64,000 nt of DNA from Bacillus mesophilus (GTDB lineage: Bacteria; Bacillota; Bacilli; Bacillales; SA4), in the NCBI RefSeq assembly GCF_011008845.1, contig NZ_JAAIWM010000004.1, forward strand, positions 339,610-403,609, in the 5' to 3' direction. The notes beneath the pieces were generated by a model. That model did no database searches, had not been told where the DNA came from, and worked only from the letters and a program-made list of their open reading frames with translations. The position numbers and the translations under genes were made by a program. Every line of letters begins with the position of its first letter. The stretch's first letter is position 1. This document shows positions 30,730 through 39,238 of this stretch, piece after piece.

Positions 30730-31854
30730 TTGAAGCTAGTAAATCTAATAAAAAAATTAACGAAAAAACAATTCTATTTATATATCTTTTTAATCCTTTC
30801 TTTTGTCATCTCGATCACTTTTGTAAACAACAATTATTCATTCTACGAACAACCTATTGCAGAGGTAATTGAAACAGAATTAATAGATACTACTGAAATC
30901 AATGATATGTATGGTAATGAAGACATCCTGTACTCACAGAGAATCATCGCCATATTAAAGAATAGCGATTCAAAAGGAAAGCTTATTTATTTAACTAATG
31001 AATATTCATTATCGAAAGCGTATGACAATGAATATCAAGCCGGACAAAAAATTTTCGTGTCAATAGATCAGGTTAAAGTGGAAAATCAAGAATTAACCGG
31101 TACAATAAAAGAATTTAAACGTGATACATATGTATTAATCGCTGCATGGATTTTTATTTTTGCTTTAATAATCATTGGAAAAAAACAAGGTTTCTTTTCT
31201 GTTATAAGTTTAGCAGTAAATGCGATTTTGCTCTCATATACGTTAGATATATACATAAACCATCCAGAGATCAGTCTAGTATTGATTTGTGGTGCTAGTA
31301 TTTTTTTATTTACTTGTACCTCCTTATTACTCGTTAACGGGTTTAATGAAAAAACATATTCAGCTATTATAGCAACCATCTTAGGAACATTCAGCTCCCT
31401 TTTCATTGCATATTCTGTTATTTGGATTACGTCGGGGAATGGCTTATTACAATTCTTATCAAGTCCTTACCAGATGGTGTTTATGGCGGGGTTATTTATT
31501 GGTTCACTAGGAGCAGTTATGGATATAGCGATTACCATGTCTTCTTCGCTCTTCAGCTTGTACGAAAAGAATAACCATATAACTCTAAAAGCGCTACGAA
31601 CTTCAGGTAGGGAAATTGGAAAGGATATTATGGGTACGATGACTAATATTTTGTTTTTTATCTATATAAGTGGTTCCATCCCATTCCTTCTTTTATATCT
31701 CAAAAATGACTCTCTACTAGGGTTCACTCTATCCATGAATCTTTCCTTAGAATTGTATAGAGCCCTTGCAGGTGGAATAGGCATCGTGTTAACTATTCCG
31801 ATTGGCATTTATACGACGATCTTTTTTATTAATAGAAAGAAGGCTAGATTATGA
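30730..31854 (+). CDS. YibE/F-family membrane protein (first of pair)
   Basis: 374 residues from TTG 30730, seven nt after GGAGG; the GTG frame start at 30691 is weaker. An N-terminal helix, then an extracytoplasmic beta-rich segment (IAEVIETELIDT..., ~40-130), then seven or so helices. YibE/F hallmarks GASIFLFTCTSLLLVNGF, LGAVMDIAITMSSSLF and GREIGKDIMGTMTNILFF. Function not established; often a two-gene transporter-like unit. Overlaps the next gene by ATGA. Confidence 0.88.
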   Translation: MKLVNLIKKLTKKQFYLYIFLILSFVISITFVNNNYSFYEQPIAEVIETELIDTTEINDMYGNEDILYSQRIIAILKNSDSKGKLIYLTNEYSLSKAYDNEYQAGQKIFVSIDQVKVENQELTGTIKEFKRDTYVLIAAWIFIFALIIIGKKQGFFSVISLAVNAILLSYTLDIYINHPEISLVLICGASIFLFTCTSLLLVNGFNEKTYSAIIATILGTFSSLFIAYSVIWITSGNGLLQFLSSPYQMVFMAGLFIGSLGAVMDIAITMSSSLFSLYEKNNHITLKALRTSGREIGKDIMGTMTNILFFIYISGSIPFLLLYLKNDSLLGFTLSMNLSLELYRALAGGIGIVLTIPIGIYTTIFFINRKKARL

Positions 31855-32609
31855 ATGCATTAGTCTTATTATCAATCATATTATTTCTATTAATGACTGT
31901 AATTGGTGGAAGAAAAGGGATAAAGTCTTTTCTAGCTATATTCTTCAATTTTGGAGTATTGATGGTCATCATTTTTATTATGCTTGATCCCAAAATAAAT
32001 ATAATTATTTTAACATTAGTTGCATCTGTAGTGATAAGTAGTATTAATCTATTTTTTATTAATGACATTAATAGTAAAACAAAAACAGCTTTTCTCTCTT
32101 CAATCATTACAATCGTAATTTTATTTATTGGTATTGTTATAATAACTGAGAAATCAATGATTCAAGGATTTGCTGAAGAAGAAATTCGAGAACTTAGTGG
32201 GTTTTCACTTCATATCGGGATTGATTTTGTGAAGATCGGCATATCTGTCATCATTATGAGTACAATAGGCGCCATCATAGATGCTGCGATTGCTATTTCC
32301 TCTCCTATGCGAGAAATCCATTTTCATAATCCAACCATAAATAGAAAAGATTTGTTTAGATCAGGATTAAATATTGGTAGAGACATAATTGGTACAAGTA
32401 CCAACACACTATTATTTGCTTTCTTTGGTGGGTTCTTAGGATTGTTCATCTATTTTAAAGATTTATCTTTCCCTCTAGGTGAAATTGTGAATTCAAAGAT
32501 CTTTAGTGCTGAAATCATTACAATCCTTTGTGCTGGTATTGGGGTTATAATCGTTATTCCCATTACATCCTGGATTACCGCTTTAGTTTTAGTGGGAAAA
32601 GAGAAATAA
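31851..32609 (+). CDS. YibE/F-family membrane protein (second of pair)
   Basis: 252 residues, the short partner that lacks the extracytoplasmic N-terminal segment. Same core motifs: TIGAIIDAAIAISSPMREI and IGRDIIGTSTNTLLFAF. ATG overlaps the upstream TGA, so it is translationally coupled. The pair probably assembles into one membrane complex. Substrate unknown. Confidence 0.88.
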   Translation: MNALVLLSIILFLLMTVIGGRKGIKSFLAIFFNFGVLMVIIFIMLDPKINIIILTLVASVVISSINLFFINDINSKTKTAFLSSIITIVILFIGIVIITEKSMIQGFAEEEIRELSGFSLHIGIDFVKIGISVIIMSTIGAIIDAAIAISSPMREIHFHNPTINRKDLFRSGLNIGRDIIGTSTNTLLFAFFGGFLGLFIYFKDLSFPLGEIVNSKIFSAEIITILCAGIGVIIVIPITSWITALVLVGKEK

Positions 32610-32918
32610 GGCTGTGGTGGAATTCTTAGGTACTTGACGTATTCTTTTCCTCATCTATAATTCTGGGGTTATGTGGTTATATTTTTTTTTTGGACAATAC
32701 AGATTGTTAATACATGAGAGAAGGCCCGTCCCAGCATTGGCATGGGCCTTATTTCTAAGATTCATTTTTTTGCTCATAGCTAAGTGTTGATAAACCGCTG
32801 GTTCTGGCATTTAAATAGAAAAAGACCTCTACCAAAAGGCAAAGATCTTCTAAACAGAGATCAGTAACCTGAAGTGACCGTGCCTCACATACAAATTACT
32901 AAATCTCCTTTACACTTA
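32610..32918. other. Intergenic region with two terminators
   Basis: About 310 nt between the convergent YibE/F unit and terC. AAGGCCC (32721-32727) pairs with GGGCCTT (32744-32750) as a weak terminator for YibE/F. The minus-strand hairpin 32818-32851 serves terC. No gene seen. Confidence 0.7.
32818..32851 (-). terminator. terC terminator, related to the leader hairpins
   Basis: AAGACCTCTACC (32822-32833) with GGCAAAGATCTT (32838-32849), T-rich on the minus strand. It shares its left arm with the hairpin at 34404-34432. Confidence 0.75.
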
Positions 32919-33722
32919 CTACTCACACTTATTGTTATTGTTATCAGATTCTACATTAGTTTCAACCGTTTTCTTTTCCTTTGAAAGGAACCAACCACAT
33001 AGTGCTATTAGTACAAGCGTGAAATAGAAGGAAATTTTCCATTCCGGTGACTTTGCAAATCCTGATGGTATAACAGCCAAGTCTGGATGTGATAATGTTA
33101 GTACCGCAAGCTTAATACCAACCATACCTACAATTACAAAGGCTGCAACCTCCAGCCCTGGTCTTGTTTGAAGAAGTGTAACAAAGTAGTTTGCAGCGAA
33201 ACGCATAATAACCAAACCTATTAATCCACCTGCAAAAATTACAAGGAATTTTCCACCATCTAATCCACCTATATTTGGAAGGCTTGTGTTCGGAAGTACT
33301 ACAGCCAAAGCAAAAGCTGCAAGGATCGCATCTATTGCAAAAGCAATATCAGCTAGTTCAACCTTAAAAACTGTCATCCAGAATCCTGATTTTTTCTTTT
33401 CTTTGATCATCCCAGCTTTTTGTTTTTCTTTATTGACAACAAGTTTTCGGAAAATATGATTTGCAGCAATAAACAAGAGGTAAACTGCACCTAATGCCTG
33501 AATCTGCCAAACATCCACAAGGAAGGAAATAGCAAATAAAGAAGCAAAACGAAATACAAACGCTCCTGCTAAACCATAAAACAATGCTCTTTTACGTTGC
33601 TCCTCTGGAAGATGTTTTACCATAATTGCGAGTACAAGTGCATTATCTGCCGCTAATAACCCTTCAAGAGCAATCAAAAGTAATAATACCCAAGCGTATT
33701 CTAGTATAATAGAAAATTCCAC
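32919..33722 (-). CDS. TerC-family membrane protein (YkoY/YceF-like manganese exporter)
   Basis: 267 residues from GTG with AGGGGG 6-7 nt upstream; seven to eight helices. TerC signature acidic residues in ALEGLLAADNALVLAIMVK and KVELADIAFAIDAILAAFAL. C-terminal charged tail ETNVESDNNNNKCE. TerC proteins YceF/YkoY of B. subtilis export Mn2+ and help metalate secreted enzymes. Control by a Mn2+-type riboswitch here agrees with that role. Confidence 0.92.
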   Translation of the reverse strand: MEFSIILEYAWVLLLLIALEGLLAADNALVLAIMVKHLPEEQRKRALFYGLAGAFVFRFASLFAISFLVDVWQIQALGAVYLLFIAANHIFRKLVVNKEKQKAGMIKEKKKSGFWMTVFKVELADIAFAIDAILAAFALAVVLPNTSLPNIGGLDGGKFLVIFAGGLIGLVIMRFAANYFVTLLQTRPGLEVAAFVIVGMVGIKLAVLTLSHPDLAVIPSGFAKSPEWKISFYFTLVLIALCGWFLSKEKKTVETNVESDNNNNKCE

Positions 33723-33866
33723 CTAACTACCCCCTAAATGTACTTTATAGTTTTATTAATTACAGTTTTCTTTATTTAGATAATGACGCTCTAGGATAAT
33801 ACTCCCAAAACTTAAAGATGTACTTTAGTCTAATTAAAATCATCAACATCTCTATCACCTTACTTT

Positions 33867-34037
33867 CTATCTTATAAATCTCAAAGAACAAATGTTATAG
33901 CTCTGAATTGTTGTTATAATACTGTTCTGAAATCGGGGAGGATTCCTCTGGTCCTCATTTACATATGCAAGCAACTGAACTTCAATAATGGTTAATAGGG
34001 TGAATGTGACAAATAGGTTCCGTATATGTTTTTTCAA
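33867..34037 (-). CDS. Candidate 56-residue small ORF in the terC leader
   Basis: TTG start at 34037 with AAGGAG about 11 nt upstream, stop at 33867. It begins MKKHIRNLFVTFTLLTIIE, then LLAYVNEDQRNPP, which looks like a cleavable or anchor signal. No family recognised. It lies between the riboswitch terminators and terC on the same strand. May be spurious: the RBS spacing is long and codon evidence is weak. Confidence 0.3.
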   Translation of the reverse strand: MKKHIRNLFVTFTLLTIIEVQLLAYVNEDQRNPPRFQNSIITTIQSYNICSLRFIR

Positions 34038-34281
34038 TAAAATCGTTTCTCCTTAAACAATAGTAATTACATATAAGAAATCGATTTTGTTCTTCTACAC
34101 TCTTATTCTCCTTTATACGTTTAATTGGCTATCTCTGCTCATGTACTTCTCTTCAATTTGTTCCTCGATCTTTTCCATTTGTTCCTTGTCTTTTAATCAT
34201 CCTCTCGGTTGTAGCCTATTATTAAAACAATTTTGTTAATGTTGGGTTTTACAATTTTTATCTACTCAGAGAGGAGAAAAT
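34038..34281. other. terC leader region
   Basis: AT-rich, no clear gene. A 21-codon minus-strand frame (34113-34178, MEKIEEQIEEKYMSRDSQ) with AAGGA 4 nt upstream could be a leader peptide or the tail of a lost gene. Confidence 0.25.
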
Positions 34282-34432
34282 AAAAACCCTCACCAGATTT
34301 TCGGTAAAGGTTTTTTGGGAACCAAAATGACCTCTACCACAAGTAAAGGTTTTTGAAAGAACAAAAAACCTCTACCAACGAGCAGAGGTTTTTAAAATAC
34401 AAAAAGACCTCTACCAAACAGGTAAAGGTCTT
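34282..34432 (-). terminator. Four tandem related terminator hairpins downstream of the Mn2+ riboswitch
   Basis: In transcription order: 34432-34404 (12-bp arms AAGACCTTTACC), 34393-34364 (AAAAACCTCT), 34350-34330 (ACCTTTAC), 34315-34282 (AAAAACCTTTACC). Each has a CCTYTRC/GGTAGAGG-like core, and most end in a T run. The first directly follows the aptamer, as in other yybP-ykoY expression platforms. The others look like duplicated or diverged copies. Confidence 0.8.
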
Positions 34433-34435
34433 GCT

Positions 34436-34520
34436 AACAACAAAATGTTGCTAACAAAGCCGAGAGTATAAACTCTGAAATGACGACTTTGTTATGAAAG
34501 CTACTCCCCTTTAGGAGAAT
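34436..34520 (-). promoter_or_regulatory. yybP-ykoY manganese riboswitch
   Basis: Minus-strand sequence carries both conserved loops of the yybP-ykoY aptamer: AAAGGGGAGTAGC (34512-34500) and GTCGTCATT...CTCGGC (about 34485-34459), with P3 ACAAAG/CTTTGT and the closing TTAGCAAGACC. Mn2+ binding is known to activate such leaders ahead of terC-family exporters. It is followed by terminator hairpins, so ligand presumably allows read-through to terC ~720 nt downstream. Confidence 0.92.
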
Positions 34521-34540
34521 TTATTATTTAATATAGTAAA

Positions 34541-34567
34541 GATATACTATTTTAATTTATCTGTCAA
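34541..34567 (-). promoter_or_regulatory. Promoter of the Mn2+ riboswitch transcript
   Basis: Minus-strand TTGACA at 34567-34562, followed 15-17 nt later by TATATC or TATCTT. Confidence 0.65.
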
Positions 34568-34681
34568 TAAATATTTTCATTAACAACGTAGAACAAAAGG
34601 ATGGTGTTCTAATAGCTCTTGTGTATAAAAGTTAGGGATTTTAAAATCTCTTAGAATCAAAAGTATCATGACAACCTACAT

Positions 34682-34996
34682 TTAAGTGGTTAACCTCAAA
34701 CCCACTACCGATATGATAATCAAAGCTATAAATAGAATTCGTCTCCAGTCTCTTGCTTCTCCATAAAACAGCATTCCTATGATCGCTCCACCTACCGTTC
34801 CAATCCCAGTCCAAACAGCATAGGATATTCCCAAAGGCAGGGTCTTCATAGCTAAACTCAGAAAACAAAAACTCATTATGAATCCGATCATTAATACAGT
34901 ATAGGACTGTAAGCTTTTATCCTTAGCTACCTTATTCATCCCTGTAACTCCTACCACTTCAAACGTTCCAGCCAAAAGGAGATAAATCCAGGCCAT
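34682..34996 (-). CDS. SMR-family efflux subunit (YkkD-like)
   Basis: 104 residues from ATG 34996 (AAGGTG ~8 nt upstream), starting MAWIYLLLAGTFEVVGV with the SMR Glu. Four helices; AVWTGIGTVGGAIIGMLFYGE is the family's dimer segment. ATG sits one nt after the stop of the partner gene. The two form a heterodimeric proton-driven exporter of cationic compounds. No guanidine riboswitch was found, so drug export is more likely than guanidine export. Confidence 0.9.
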   Translation of the reverse strand: MAWIYLLLAGTFEVVGVTGMNKVAKDKSLQSYTVLMIGFIMSFCFLSLAMKTLPLGISYAVWTGIGTVGGAIIGMLFYGEARDWRRILFIALIIISVVGLRLTT

Positions 34997-34997
34997 T

Positions 34998-35339
34998 TTA
35001 CATTGCACCTTCTTTCTTACTGGATTCACTTGTAACAAGTTTTAAGCCTACTACTCCAGAAAGTAGTAAGAGGATAAACATTACTTTCGTCCAACTAAAC
35101 GGTTCCCCGAAAACCATCATTTCAATTACAACAGTCCCAGCTGTCCCTATTCCTGTAAAGATGGCATATACAGTTGCTACAGGCAGACGTTTTGTCGCCT
35201 TGATTAGCAAAGCAAACGATAAGTATATAAATAGGGCTGTACCCGCCCACTCAAGGATGTTATCTGAATACTTCAACCCTATAGCCCACAACACCTCAAT
35301 AAAACCAGCAATTATAACAAATGTCCAATCTTTATTCAT
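34998..35339 (-). CDS. SMR-family efflux subunit (YkkC-like)
   Basis: 113 residues, four helices. FVIIAGFIEVLWAIGLKYSD has the conserved Glu, and VYAIFTGIGTAGTVVIEM the family glycine motif. The hydrophilic tail SESSKKEGAM is typical for the larger subunit of paired SMRs. It lies between the TetR gene (24 nt) and the second subunit, an arrangement like yvdTSR or ykkCD. Confidence 0.9.
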   Translation of the reverse strand: MNKDWTFVIIAGFIEVLWAIGLKYSDNILEWAGTALFIYLSFALLIKATKRLPVATVYAIFTGIGTAGTVVIEMMVFGEPFSWTKVMFILLLLSGVVGLKLVTSESSKKEGAM

Positions 35340-35363
35340 TACGTTTCCTCCGATTTAATTTAA

Positions 35364-35942
35364 TCATAAGGAGAGTCCACGCCAATACAAATACCAGGAG
35401 GATTCTAGCCTTTTCTGCAAGCGTTCAGGACCTCCATATAACATTTCAACAATTATTCCATCATATATTCCTAAAAAGGCAGCAGTTGCTAATTTACCGT
35501 CGATTAATGAATTGACTTCTCCCTCTTCCATAGCCTTCTGTATAATCGGATACAAAAGTTCTTCCAATTTATCCAGGTATTCGTATACCATTTTCATCAC
35601 TATTTCATTGAGATGACTTGGCGGAAAAAAAGCTGTTCGAATCCAAAATTTATTGGAATCCTTCATCTCATATCGTTCTATGCTTTCTAAAAGAAAATGA
35701 TATAAGATTTCCTCGATTGGACGAGTCTTATTGATCTCTATAAAATTAATGACAAAAATAATTTCGTTTTCACTTGAGTCCTTGCATAACTTTAGAAACA
35801 GTTCATCTTTACCTTTGAAATGAGTATAAATAGACTGTTTTTTAATTCCCACATCCTCAGCAATATGTGCTAATGATGCACCTTCATACCCATTTTTTGC
35901 GAAATGTTTTAATGAAACTTCCTTAATTTGATTTGATGTCAC
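35364..35942 (-). CDS. TetR-family repressor of the SMR operon
   Basis: 192 residues from GTG 35942, 7 nt after GGAGG; the in-frame ATG at 35981 has no RBS. N-terminal TetR HTH: KHFAKNGYEGASLAHIAEDV then GIKKQSIYTHFKGKDELF. The helical ligand-binding domain follows, with no clear family assignment. First gene of the TetR-SMR-SMR unit, so it probably represses the operon until an efflux substrate binds. Confidence 0.9.
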   Translation of the reverse strand: MTSNQIKEVSLKHFAKNGYEGASLAHIAEDVGIKKQSIYTHFKGKDELFLKLCKDSSENEIIFVINFIEINKTRPIEEILYHFLLESIERYEMKDSNKFWIRTAFFPPSHLNEIVMKMVYEYLDKLEELLYPIIQKAMEEGEVNSLIDGKLATAAFLGIYDGIIVEMLYGGPERLQKRLESSWYLYWRGLSL

Positions 35943-35967
35943 TTTCAATCCTCCCGAACGGTCGTAA

Positions 35968-35979
35968 GGTAAACTTACC
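35968..35979. promoter_or_regulatory. Possible operator of the TetR repressor
   Basis: GGTAA-AC-TTACC palindrome, 26 nt upstream of the GTG start. Position fits autoregulation; identity as an operator is inferred. Confidence 0.4.
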
Positions 35980-35981
35980 AT

Positions 35982-36325
35982 CTAAACTATTTCTAGTCAA
36001 TTATTTTCCCCTAAGAATAGTTAATAATTCTTATCCAGCTCATTAGATTCGTACAAATGTCTCCTACCGAGGAATGGAGATATTCATAGCACAGATAAAG
36101 TCTATGTGTAAAAATTGACGAAGTGCAAATAAAAGACAAGAATCAATGTGAGTGCACATTGACCCTTTTCCATATAGGTTTTAGTACTTTATCCATAAAA
36201 CAATATAATGAGTTTTTGCTCTTTAATTTTCAATCACAATAAATGATCAAATTCCTAATAAGTCAAGTATCTAATAGATTAGTATTCTATTAATGTATGT
36301 TGATTTCACTAGATTTCGTTATTTC
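35982..36325. other. Intergenic region, one hairpin
   Basis: No gene seen. TCAATGTG (36143-36150) pairs with CACATTGA (36155-36162). It is a probable terminator of the acetyltransferase gene. Confidence 0.6.
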
Positions 36326-36781
36326 TTAAAGGATGCTGTATTCTAAAATAATCTCTGATTCTTCTAATAATTCTCCGGTATTTTTAAAACCTAAAGATTC
36401 ATAAAACTTTATTGCATTTATATTTGTAGGTTCAGTTGATAATCGAATATAGTTACAATCTTCGTTTAAACTCAGTCTCTCTATAATGATCTTCATTGCT
36501 TCCTGACCATATCCTTTTCCTTGAAAACGATCGTCAATCATCATTCGTGGAACCCAGTATTTATTTTTATCTTCTAAAGAAGGGTCATAATCTGTCATTA
36601 CAAAACCAATCACTTCTTCACCTAAGTGTATAACATAAGGTGTATAACAAGGATTAACCTTTGATTCTCCAATTGAATATAAATTAGAAACAATTTGTTT
36701 TTCTTGCTCTTCTCTCAATTTTAGATTGATACATTTATAGAAGTTATTCAATGTTAAGTCTCTTACACTTATTATTGTCAT
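36326..36781 (-). CDS. GNAT-family N-acetyltransferase (spermine/spermidine acetyltransferase-like)
   Basis: 151 residues from ATG 36781 (AAGGTGG 7 nt upstream). GNAT fold with acetyl-CoA loop VPRMMIDDRFQGKGYGQEAM (motif A, QGKGYG) and motif B NINAIKFYESLGF. The early YSIGESKVNP and EEVIGFVMTDYDP resemble BltD/PaiA-type polyamine acetyltransferases. Substrate unproven. Single gene. Confidence 0.88.
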   Translation of the reverse strand: MTIISVRDLTLNNFYKCINLKLREEQEKQIVSNLYSIGESKVNPCYTPYVIHLGEEVIGFVMTDYDPSLEDKNKYWVPRMMIDDRFQGKGYGQEAMKIIIERLSLNEDCNYIRLSTEPTNINAIKFYESLGFKNTGELLEESEIILEYSIL

Positions 36782-36936
36782 TTTCAGTCCACCTTTTGAC
36801 ACTGTTATTATACATATATTAGCATATGGAAACCTTTACCACCTAGTGTGCTGCCCAATCATTATTTCTACCTGCCACAAAATTTAGTAGTACCGAATTT
36901 CCCCCTAAAAAATTCCGCAATACTATTCAATCCACA

Positions 36937-37014
36937 CTATTTTAAATCCATTTCAATAATTCCATTTCATATGCCACTTTTGGCGTTGTATATAAAAATA
37001 ATTTCCTCTGACAT
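36937..37014 (-). pseudogene. 5' fragment of a paralogue of the 49.2-kb CxxC protein
   Basis: ATG 37014 reads MSEEIIFIYNAKSGI, then TGA at 36969-36967 where the intact gene at 49221-49574 has a Trp codon, then NGIIEMDLK and a stop. DNA similarity extends a little upstream of the ATG in both places. Only the first ~25 codons remain. Confidence 0.75.
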
Positions 37015-37393
37015 TTTACCAACTCTCATCACGTGATAAAGGCACCCATCCCTGAGTGCCAACTTTAAAATATAGATATTACGAAGAAAAATCAAAATAA
37101 TTCCTCTTCAACAACCTAGGCAATTCCATTTGTTCCTTAAACCCTATCGAACTACCACTCTTCCTCGTATCCACCAAAACAATTGATCCTACCAGGCGCA
37201 TCGCAAACGAACGTAGGGACTGCGTTTTTTATTATAAGTACTCTTCAATAAAAAAACAGCAAATCAAGAAGATTACCCTAATAATGGTCTGCCCCTTCCA
37301 AAGCCAGGTAAGATTATTGAATCAATTAAGAAATTATTCATTATAACAATTACCAAAATAATAAGTCATTCACATTGTCCTCATTACTTCTTT
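37015..37393. other. Intergenic region with decayed sequence
   Basis: GGCAC/GTGCC hairpin near 37041-37060. A minus-strand frame 37152-37229 reads NAVPTFVCDAPGRIN then stops soon after. Nothing intact. Confidence 0.35.
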
Positions 37394-37867
37394 TTAAATA
37401 CAAGTAAACGATTGAATTTGACGTAAACTTATTCCTGAATATACCCATCTAAATCCATTCCAGCGGTACCCTGAAACAGAAGTTCGACCAACAAATGTTG
37501 GATAAAACCAGAATTGCTGAAAGCCTCTTAGCCACACATACGTATATCTGAATAGACATCCTCTAATACTCCCTGGGTCAACAGCAAATGCTTGGGCTTG
37601 TTGTGTTTGTGTTGGAATATAAGAAGGCGGTGGTGAGGTAGGAGGTCCTGCTTGCATTCCTTGACTCGGTGGTGCAAGTGGAGGAGGTGTACTCGGAATA
37701 CCTGATGGCGGTCCCATAATCCCTCCAAACGAAGGAAAACCTGGAATCAATTGTCTTTCTTCTTGGTTTACATAGAAGAAATCATTAGGTAGATAGGGTA
37801 TAGAATGAGAATAAACGTCCTGATTATACATATTCTTCCCAAATACTTGTTCATAATTTGTGTACAC
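37394..37867 (-). CDS. Pro-rich protein with conserved Trp/Tyr-rich C-terminal domain, possibly spore-associated
   Basis: 157 residues. Residues ~45-90 are Pro/Ser/Gln-rich low complexity (GPPSGIPSTPPPLAPP). The C-terminal ~60 residues are aromatic and basic: RGCLFRYTYVWLRGF, FWFYPTFVGRTSVSGYRW and GISLRQIQSFTC. This domain looks conserved in Bacilli but I cannot name it. Composition resembles spore-coat or exosporium proteins; that is inference. RBS is good (AAGGAG-like). Confidence 0.65.
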   Translation of the reverse strand: MYTNYEQVFGKNMYNQDVYSHSIPYLPNDFFYVNQEERQLIPGFPSFGGIMGPPSGIPSTPPPLAPPSQGMQAGPPTSPPPSYIPTQTQQAQAFAVDPGSIRGCLFRYTYVWLRGFQQFWFYPTFVGRTSVSGYRWNGFRWVYSGISLRQIQSFTCI

Positions 37868-38198
37868 AATATCACTCCTTGAGTTTTTTCAATAACATCC
37901 TATTCATTAGTCACCTGTCTAAAACCTTGTACGCCACCAATTGTGTATATACCTATATAACATTCACAATCAGTAAAACTATCAACATAAAAGATATAGC
38001 CATCACTGTTGAATTGAACAAATGAGTTTCTTTTCAATTCTTTGTCTATTCCTGGGCATTTTGCGTAGTCTTTTTCTGACTACATACATAATTTATAAAA
38101 AGACTCACCTCAGAGATCGTTACATGATTTCAAAAAACAAACTAAATTAGATTCAAACAGTGATAACGTTTATTAAAACTAAAAAAAGGAGAGAAACG

Positions 38199-38675
38199 AT
38201 GTCTTCCTTTAACCCAGAAAAATTATCTGTAACCTTTATTCCTCCAGCCAATTCCTTCCGACCAATCGAAGGTAGAAAATATACTCTTACCCATTCTGAT
38301 CTTACTGCTGAATTATTTTTGGATATTGGCTTTATTTTCAACTATGAGAAAATTAATTCTGTCATGCGGGATGAAGTTTTAGCTAAATGGCAAAAAACAA
38401 ATGAAAACCAATTACATTTAATCGGAAAAGCATATGTGGATGGTGGGGAATTTAATAAGGAAATGGCTGGTGTTCGTTTTGCTATATTCAGAAAAGAGAT
38501 GGATACTGCACTAAAAGGGATCATCTTTGGCGATCTTGCCTTTTTAACAAATTATCCCATCTTACTTGATTCACCAATTTATATTTATTTTGAATCAAAC
38601 TATCCAGAATTCAAGCAGATTCTATACTACGGGACTCCTCGACAATATCTACAGCAAATTAATCAAAACCAATGA
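38199..38675 (+). CDS. Staygreen-family protein
   Basis: 158 residues from ATG 38199 (AAAGGAG upstream; the longer frame start at 38160 lacks an RBS). Opening SSFNPEKLSVTFIPPAN, YTLTHSDLTAELFLDIG and the C-terminal YFESNYPEFKQILYYGTPRQY match the Staygreen domain. The plant member (SGR) is a magnesium dechelatase of chlorophyll; bacterial members occur in Bacilli without chlorophyll and their substrate is unknown. Followed 71 nt later by another small gene on the same strand. Confidence 0.85.
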   Translation: MSSFNPEKLSVTFIPPANSFRPIEGRKYTLTHSDLTAELFLDIGFIFNYEKINSVMRDEVLAKWQKTNENQLHLIGKAYVDGGEFNKEMAGVRFAIFRKEMDTALKGIIFGDLAFLTNYPILLDSPIYIYFESNYPEFKQILYYGTPRQYLQQINQNQ

Positions 38676-38746
38676 AGAGCTTAATATGACAACGTCTATT
38701 GATCAGAACCTACGTTCCTATATATCTAAACAATGGAGGTCTGAAA

Positions 38747-39238
38747 ATGATAAATTTTAAATCCTTTCATGGAACGGTTACTATGATTAGTGATTTTATT
38801 ACAGGAGAGATTAATGAAGAAAAACATTGTTATAAAATAATGACTGTAGAAAACAGTTTAGGGTCAATTGTAAATTTTGTGGTTTCACCCACTACTTATT
38901 TTGTAGACCATCAAATCGTAAGAGTAGGAGACCGAATAACCGGTTATTATGATGGGAATGCACCTGTACCTCTTATATACCCACCACAATATCGAGCACT
39001 TGTAATAGTTAAAGAGAATCCTTATCAGAGTGTAAAAGTAGACTACTTTGGTCAGATGTTAAAAAGCAGTGATGGGACATTACTATTAAATATACCTCCA
39101 TATACCCCTATATTATTAATTAATGGTCAACCCTTTTCTGGTGACCCTACGAACCGAAATCTTATTGTGATCTATGGACCTTCCACAAAAAGTTTTCCTG
39201 CTCAAACAACACCATATAAAATAATAGTTTGGTGTTAG
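38747..39238 (+). CDS. Conserved hypothetical protein, beta-rich
   Basis: 163 residues from ATG 38747 with GGAGG about 7 nt upstream. Mostly beta-strand prediction: FHGTVTMISDFI, VVSPTTYFVD, GYYDGNAPVPLIYPPQYRAL, FGQMLKSSDGTLLLNI and a C-terminal TPYKIIVWC. Similar OB-fold-like proteins occur in Firmicutes but I cannot name the family. Probably co-transcribed with the Staygreen gene. No signal peptide. Confidence 0.7.
   Translation: MINFKSFHGTVTMISDFITGEINEEKHCYKIMTVENSLGSIVNFVVSPTTYFVDHQIVRVGDRITGYYDGNAPVPLIYPPQYRALVIVKENPYQSVKVDYFGQMLKSSDGTLLLNIPPYTPILLINGQPFSGDPTNRNLIVIYGPSTKSFPAQTTPYKIIVWC

Noticed and set aside
34282..34432. Short regularly spaced repeats as a CRISPR array
   Set aside because: Units are imperfect hairpins of varying length with T tails and no unique spacers; they are terminators.
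34436..35339. Guanidine (ykkC-type) riboswitch for the SMR pair
   Set aside because: No conserved ykkC aptamer lies upstream of the TetR-SMR unit; the only riboswitch here is yybP-ykoY, reading away from it toward terC.
35982..36325. Possible small RNA between TetR and acetyltransferase genes
   Set aside because: Only one short hairpin with no promoter pair; explained as a terminator.
37152..37229. Galactokinase fragment suggested by DAPGRIN
   Set aside because: Only seven residues resemble the GHMP motif and the following residues do not fit; probably chance or unrelated decay.
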